DNA of 64,000 nucleotides from Asterias rubens (lineage: Eukaryota; Echinodermata; Asteroidea; Forcipulatida; Asteriidae): the NCBI RefSeq assembly GCF_902459465.1, contig NC_047063.1:3720001-3784000 (forward strand). Reading direction: 5' to 3'. The notes beneath the pieces are model-generated. The model had not been told where the DNA came from, made no database searches, and saw only the letters and a program-made list of their open reading frames with translations. Below, one piece after another: positions 58,546-64,000 of the stretch (the stretch's first letter is position 1; the number at the start of each line of letters is the position of its first letter). Both the position numbers and the translations under genes were made by a program.

Positions 58546-59661
58546 TTGCTTACCGTGAATTTTCTAGCAGGAAACAAAACAGTCGTGGATAGCATTCAGA
58601 GCGTCATCTTGAGTTACAAATCTAGTATTTGTAATATTTCTCAGTTTGTTCTGTTTTTAGAACTACAAAGTATTCTTCCCGCGCAGACTTGTAAAGATTT
58701 TAACACCAGTGGACTTGACCTTTTCCATGGTTACGTCACCAGGAATGACGTATTTCGTATTAGACAGTTTGATTACAATGTAATGAATGACTACCATGTC
58801 TATGGGATTGATGAGGCTTGTCTTGAAATCAAACTAACATGCACTTCACTCGTGGCGTTGAATTCAACTGAGTTTGTGCTGTCAGCGGAAGGGAATGTAA
58901 CAGTGCTAAAGTATATCCCATCTGATGTTTCTATACCTCACGACGCGTACGTTCTTCTTGCAGATGGAAGTGCAGTCATTTGTGCTGACTATCTGACCGG
59001 TCCACAACCACAGAATGCTACGGCCCTCGCATTGATATACCTTAGCTATATACTCTACACTCTATCAGTCATTGCTCTTGCTGTAACATTCCTCATTTAC
59101 TCCCTACTACCACCACTGCGCAACTTGGCAGGTCTGTCCATCATGAACCTTGTGGGGGCGCTCTTTATAGCAAATCTCCTCCTCTTACTCTCGGGGCAAT
59201 TACTCGATGTACCAACGCTGTGTCTCATTGCGGCCCCCCTAATCCACTTCACATGGCTGGCAGCGTTCGTGTGGATGGCTGTTTTGTCATGCAAGGTTGC
59301 ACGAACTCTCAGCAGTAAAGTGGTCAATAAGACCCACGAGTCACCAACGAAACCACTACTTCTATATATGCTATTTGCCTGGGGTGTACCACTGGTAATC
59401 GTTGCAATATGTATCACACTACACTTCTGTCAGTATACCAGTGCCGGTCCAATATACGTAGACCAGACCAGGTGTTACATAGTGAGTCCATTAGTTAACT
59501 TATACGCCTTTGGTATCCCAGTCGCCTTAACCCTTGCTCTCAGTATATGTTTCTTCGTATACACCGTAGTTTTTCTGAGAAGATCTCGAAGCTCTACTCG
59601 TGCAGCGAGAAGTGAGACGCGACTTCAAGAGGTCAAAGTGGAGCTCCTTATTTACATCAGG
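58546..59661 (+). CDS. Receptor exon, last part: stalk and TM1-TM5
   Basis: An intact frame of 372 codons that ends on AGG|GTAAAG at 59662, phase 0. The first 160 or so residues are an extracellular stalk with several N-glycosylation sites (NKT, NIS, NTS, NST, NVT) and Cys pairs. Five hydrophobic helices follow: LIYLSYILYTLSVIALAVTF, SIMNLVGALFIANLLLLLS, LIHFTWLAAFVWMAVLSC, LLLYMLFAWGVPLVIVAICI and LYAFGIPVALTLALSICFFV. The HFTWLAAFVWMAVLS third helix is typical of secretin/adhesion and Methuselah-like class B receptors. No HL-T type GPS cleavage site is seen before TM1. It should act as a plasma-membrane G-protein-coupled receptor. The ligand is unknown. Confidence 0.8.
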
Positions 59662-60253
59662 GTAAAGACTTTTTTTTGTATTTTACATTTAACAAATATA
59701 TAATAGCAATCAAACCGAGATGTCGTCATTCCAAAATACCACAGTAACCTGTCTGTCAACCACCATAGTTATCCAACGTTATATTTTTAAAGGGACGGCC
59801 TACGTTTGGTAATCACACACTTTAAATTATGGGGTTACAAAGCAGCTTTTTAACATTTCGATAGTAGATAGTATTTTAAAAATCATTTCACTTGCGGTAA
59901 TGCAAATAAAGTACTATCAGGTTTTATCCTCCAAAAGTTGAATCCGAGAAACTGTCGGATAGGTTTATCAGATTGTGTCTTCCCATTGCGGATTATTCTT
60001 CCTTTGCGGACATCATAACCTCGACGGAGGGTCCGTGATTTTCATAAACGCTACCACCTTTTGACATGAAGTTTTCACTGCGTTTTATTCTATCTATATT
60101 AATAGGATTAAAGCAATCTAACCGTTCAAAAAATACTTTGCCTTTAATTTTGCATTATGTGCGCTTTCAAAATCAGTTATACGGTTTAGCTCCATCTTGC
60201 CACTCCTATAATTTTAATGTTGCTATTATTTTATCTTCTTTTGTCTTTTCCAG
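59662..60253. other. Receptor intron before TM6
   Basis: A 592-bp phase-0 intron ending TTGTCTTTTCCAG at 60253. An AAAGGGACGGCCTACGTTTGG phrase near 59791 hints at another MITE end, without a partner. Confidence 0.65.
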
Positions 60254-60541
60254 CTGTGCGTTCTAATGGGACTCTCTTGGATACTAGGATTCTTAATCCA
60301 AATCATAGACGGATACGCAGTCATCTTCATCTTTGTCATCTTAAACTCTTCACAAGGCGTTTTGATCTTTCTCAGTTTCTGCTTTACAAAGCGGGTACAT
60401 AACCTTCTTAATGAGCATTACAGTCGTTCAAAGAAGCAACGTCAGACGAGACGAAAGAAGACTAATCAGTTGGTTGTCAGTGGGACACAGAGTCATTCAA
60501 AGACGGGCCCTTCCGTCAACACAAACACAACACGTCTTTAA
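60254..60541 (+). CDS. Receptor last exon: TM6, TM7 and cytoplasmic tail
   Basis: It continues in frame from the previous exon (IYIR joined to LCVLMGLSWILGF). TM6 is LCVLMGLSWILGFLIQI. TM7 is YAVIFIFVILNSSQGVLIFL, followed by SFCFTKRVHNLL and a basic tail rich in Ser/Thr, Lys and Arg (RSKKQRQTRRKKTNQ). The GLSWILGF and NSSQGVLIFL patterns are class B hallmarks. The stop TAA at 60539-60541 lies inside the TTAA that borders a family A MITE, so the last residues may be shaped by that insertion. Confidence 0.82.
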   Translation: MCVLMGLSWILGFLIQIIDGYAVIFIFVILNSSQGVLIFLSFCFTKRVHNLLNEHYSRSKKQRQTRRKKTNQLVVSGTQSHSKTGPSVNTNTTRL

Positions 60542-60896
60542 AGACACTGGACAGCTTTGGTAATTGTCAAAGACCAGTCTTCTCATTTGGTGTATCTCAA
60601 CATATGCATAAAACAACAAACTTGTGAAAATTTGAGCTCATTTGGTCGTCGAAGTTGCGCGATAATAAATGAAAGAAAAAACACCGTTGTCACACGAAGT
60701 TGTGTGCTCAGATGCTCAAAGTATAGAAATCAAAATCGTGGAGAATTACTTTTTTTTTCTCGAAAACTACGTTACTTCAGAGGGAGCCGTTTCTCACAAT
60801 GGTCTAATACTATCCACTCTCCATGTACTCGTTACCAAGTTAGTTTTTATGTTATTAGCAATTATTTTGAGTAATTACCAACAGTATCCGGTGCCT
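60542..60896 (+). mobile_element. MITE, family A, abutting the receptor stop codon
   Basis: It starts AGACACTGGACAGCTTTGG after TTAA (60538-60541) and ends ATCCGGTGCCT. Landmarks include GTGTATCTCAACATATGCAT and CAGAGGGAGCCGTTTCTCAC. At 355 bp it is essentially full length and would form most of the receptor's 3' untranslated region. Confidence 0.85.
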
Positions 60897-61220
60897 GTAA
60901 AAAGCCACTAATAACAATGGATTGTTTGGTTACATTAAACTTGATTTTATTGTCAGTTTGTTCAAAACGGCCGGAGGATGGGAGGGGGGGGGGGGGGTAA
61001 CGCCACCAACGTTGAATAGTTTGATTGGACTCTCACCCAAACCAACACCATTGGGAAAACATACTGCATACAGCACATGCGCATGGTGCAGGACTGCGCT
61101 GCCTGTGAGACTGCCTGGATGGACGAGATGTTTTTAACACATGTCTACACTAGAGAACTGTTATAAGTGATTGTGAGTGTTGCTAATTTCGTCATGATTA
61201 TTTTTCATTCAACTGTCAGG

Positions 61221-61226
61221 AATAAA
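61221..61226 (+). terminator. Candidate polyadenylation signal of the receptor gene
   Basis: AATAAA lies 680 bp after the stop codon, downstream of the MITE. It is the first canonical signal clearly outside repeat sequence. Use of the site is inferred only. Confidence 0.3.
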
Positions 61227-61800
61227 AGCTTCATCTGCGTCCGAAAGCATTCTCATGATAGTTTTTCCTTAGCAGATATTAGTTGTACAAATTCTAATGC
61301 AGACGTTTCATTATTATTATTTTGTTTTTTACTGTGAATCAATTGCAATTCAGCCTTTTGCTGCGATGCGAGATCTTATCGAACCATTTTCCCATTTTAA
61401 ATATTTGTCAAGAAGTATTTTCGACAAACCATTTTGAATGAATGAAAGAATGAACTCTTATGCATGCAGCCCGCTGCAGTGAATCAATTCAACATTTCGG
61501 TGATATTTTCACAAGTTTCATAAAAAAGTAATCTTCTTGACATCTTATTGTTAATATTTTCATTAGTTTTGCTCCTTCCACAGGCAAAATGTTAAATGAA
61601 TCAAGATATACGTGTACATGGTTATTACAGTTAAAGATGCAGTTATAATGTACCATAGTTATATAATTATTTATTTACCGACATTGTATATAGCAGAGAA
61701 CAATAATGGAGTACTGATTACATGTATTGTTAGATAATTAGTTTACATTTATATGAAAAACATGTTTGTACATGATCGTAAAACAGTGGGCTTGTTTCAA

Positions 61801-62166
61801 AGGCAGTGGACACTATTGGTAATTGTCAAAGACTAGCCTTTACAGTTGGTGTATCTCAACATATGCATAAAATAACAAACCTGTGAGTATTTGAGCTCAA
61901 TCAGTCATCGAACTTGTGAGATAATAATGAAAGAAAAAAACACCCTTGCCACACGAAGTTGTTAGATGGTTGATTTCGAGACTTCAAGTTCTAAATCTGA
62001 GGTATCGAAATCAAATTCGTGGAAATTACTTCTTTCTCGAAAACTATGGCACTTCAGAGGGAGCCGTTTCTCACAATGTTTTATACCATCAACCTTTCCC
62101 CATTGCTCGTGACCAAGAAAGATAAAAATAATTATTTTAAGTAATTACCTATAGTGTCCACTGCCT
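61801..62166 (+). mobile_element. MITE, family A, best-preserved copy
   Basis: The termini AGGCAGTGGACACTATTGG and CTATAGTGTCCACTGCCT form a near-perfect inverted repeat extending inward to TAATT. The element is 366 bp, noncoding, and nearly symmetric only at its ends. TAAA follows at the right and TCAA precedes at the left, so the target duplication is decayed here. Confidence 0.88.
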
Positions 62167-63367
62167 TAAAATAAATAAGTGCACAGCTAAACTTTAGTAT
62201 TTTAAAACAGTCTGCATAACTTTAATTGAAAACTGCAAGCATATGGAGGCCTGGACGTTGTGGTAGGAGATTCTGTTCCACATACGGCGATCTTTGAACA
62301 AACTTCTTCTATTATTACAAATATAATAACAAGTCTACCTAAATCAACGTGAACACTTTAAAATGGACGAAGAATGCACACTCAGAAAATGTTTCATTTA
62401 AAATGTAATTATAATAATATATGATTGTATAAGTATACCATACAAATCAAATTAAATAAGTTTGTGTAATCATAGGGACGATGTTTATACTTCATTACGT
62501 GATCATGTGTCATTTTTTTCCATTACAAAGTATTTTTCAAGAGCAACAATTTTCCATCTTGGATAGATTTCAAGGAACCATTGAAACCCGTGATGGTGCA
62601 CCTAACACTGGCAAGAGGTATGGGATGTAAAAAGATTTTGCTTGGGGGATGGTGTGGGTTGAGGTGGTAGACCGAACATCTGACGTCACACTTCGAGGCT
62701 CGTAAATAACGCCAGAGAGTGGCCTCTATAGCGTAAGTCAATCCCACTGATCTCATAGCGGGTCGAGTGCGTTCAATGAAGTCGCAAAGGACGCCATTTT
62801 GAAACACCCAAAACTGCAAATATCTGCATACAATCCTATTTTTTATAGACGAAATTATTTAGCAAAATATCTGCTTGTGCGGGAAAAACTGCAATAATAG
62901 ATTATACCATGTTTGTGGAAAGACATGCTGTCTATTTTTCGCGATTGTTTATTTGTTTTTAATATCATATACCAACAGTGTGTGCATATAAATAAGCACT
63001 GGGAAAAACAACATGTTTATGTGAGAAAATGCACTCTTTAAAGTAAAAAATACATCGTAGTTTGATTACCCGCTATGTGCATCTTTTTGGTGTTTCAAAA
63101 TGGCCGCCAATCCGCTCCAGTCAGTATAACAGAAATAACCGGCCAATCCCCGTTCATCTTCACCTTTCACCTATAATCATATGCAGGTGACGGCATGTGC
63201 AGCTGTCAAACGTCAACTCGGACCAATCAAACACATATAAAGCTTAATACGTCACTGCAAGTTTATCATATTAATTGATCGTACCCAACGGTTCTGAAAA
63301 GCAGTATCTGTACCAGTATCGTTTGAGGGCTCCTTCTAAAGTAAAACACAGAAAACAAACTTGATTG
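62167..63367. other. No gene seen; possible inverted repeat
   Basis: ACGCCATTTTGAAACACC near 62790 and GGTGTTTCAAAATGGCCGCC near 63089 are inverted relative to each other and may bound a roughly 320-bp foldback element. AAAATGGCCGCC is also a YY1-like word. No exon recognised. Confidence 0.35.
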
Positions 63368-63557
63368 GGTACGAGCTCGACTCCACGGGCACTTCCCTTC
63401 GGTACAAGCTCGACCCCGCCAGCCTTTCCCTTGGGTACGAGCTCGACTCCACGGGCATTTCCCTTGGCCCGCGAGCTAACTTCACGAGCCTTTCCCTTAG
63501 TCGGTGACCCCACCAGCCTTTCCCTTACGACCTTGACCCCACGAGCCTTTCCGTTTG
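63368..63557. repeat. 33-bp minisatellite, about 6 units
   Basis: The first three units keep exact 33-bp spacing (GGTACGAGCTCGACTCCACG at 63368 and 63434, a variant at 63401). Later units are shorter. The common part is GAGCCTTTCCCTT. Because 33 is a multiple of three the minus strand reads as an 11-residue repeat (KGKARGVELVP). The array lies about 280 bp beyond the hydrolase stop codon on that strand, so I treat it as a noncoding minisatellite. Confidence 0.8.
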
Positions 63558-63836
63558 GTACGCCATGTTTCACGTTCATAGTTATAACAATCTTATTTTA
63601 AAAACTGGTTCCAAAACGCGCAGTCAGATAATGATCAATGTCATGTCTCTCTGAAACTAATGCATGACGAATTTGAAAAATTTGTATTAACATTGAAAAC
63701 AATCAAAATCTGTTGACAAATATTGAGTACTGTCTCGGTTAACCTTTTCCAACCCCATTGGATACACTCTAAACGATCATTAATTTTGCTTCAAACCTTT
63801 CTATCATAGAATCATGATATTATGAATCACATTTAA

Positions 63837-64000
63837 TTATGACTCCGACGACATTACTTCTGGGTAAAGTTCTTCTACCTTTTGCACAAAATTTCTGACG
63901 TCTTCTGCAAGTAACTCAGGGACTTCTAATGCTGCAAAATGGCCGCCGGTTGGGTAGGTTCGATAGGTGATAATGTTGCTGAAGTGACGGGCTGCCCAGT
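63837..64000 (-). CDS. EPHX1: Epoxide hydrolase last exon (EPHX1-like, copy 2; partial)
   Basis: Read leftwards from the window edge: WAARHFSNIITYRTYPTGGH, FAALEVPELLAEDVRNFVQK, VEELYPEVMSSES and stop at 63839-63837. The GGHFAALE.PELLA.D.R.F pattern is the C-terminus of microsomal epoxide hydrolase (human RGGHFAAFEEPELLAQDIRKF). The His is expected to be the catalytic-triad histidine of the alpha/beta hydrolase fold. The rest of the gene lies to the right of the window. It is a different gene from the first exons at 52016-52696, which are transcribed away from it in the same direction, so the locus holds two head-to-tail copies. Confidence 0.9.
   Translation of the reverse strand, partial: WAARHFSNIITYRTYPTGGHFAALEVPELLAEDVRNFVQKVEELYPEVMSSES

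Noticed and set aside
59097-59417. 106-codon ORF on the minus strand
   Set aside because: It is antisense to the transmembrane helices of the receptor.

Overview
The window is animal nuclear DNA: AT-rich, gene-poor, with split genes, GT..AG introns and dense short interspersed elements. The gene content (an IQSEC-type Arf exchange factor, a receptor joining SRCR and somatomedin-B modules to a secretin-like seven-helix domain, and microsomal epoxide hydrolases) and the style of the TTAA-flanked MITEs suggest a marine invertebrate deuterostome, most likely an echinoderm and perhaps a sea star. That placement is inference. Nothing bacterial, viral or CRISPR-like was seen.

Layout. From 1 to about 42 kb there is little coding sequence. 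This part holds a 2.25-kb hAT-like element with a second element nested in it (5241-7492), many MITEs and tRNA-derived SINEs, and two short coding exons (14833-14927 and 32895-32959) that look like alternative starts of the IQSEC gene. The main IQSEC exons on the + strand are 42094-42664, 44386-46568 (IQ motif and a long Ser-rich linker) and 49934-50095 (start of the Sec7 domain). The gene then runs into an assembly gap of exactly 500 N (51195-51694). On the far side of the gap is a G-rich 75-bp tandem array, followed by the first two exons of a microsomal epoxide hydrolase (EPHX1-like) on the - strand (52016-52127 and 52495-52696). Its remaining exons should also lie in the gap, so two genes converge on sequence that is missing.

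From 56.2 to 60.5 kb on the + strand is the receptor gene: an SRCR exon, a long exon with a somatomedin-B domain, Cys-rich modules and five transmembrane helices, and a last exon with TM6, TM7 and the tail. The long exon carries three apparent frameshifts and a 110-bp duplication, so it is either a recent pseudogene or a poorly polished stretch. The window ends in the last exon of a second EPHX1-like gene on the - strand (63837-64000), whose body lies outside the window. The two hydrolase copies are thus head-to-tail with the receptor between them.

The most distinctive material is the interplay of mobile DNA with genes: MITEs bracketing the first EPHX exon (one 7 bp inside the intron), a MITE whose target site forms the receptor's stop codon, several TTAA-flanked families, a near-perfect foldback element, and a recurrent small stem-loop ending in GAAAC found in at least five unrelated places.
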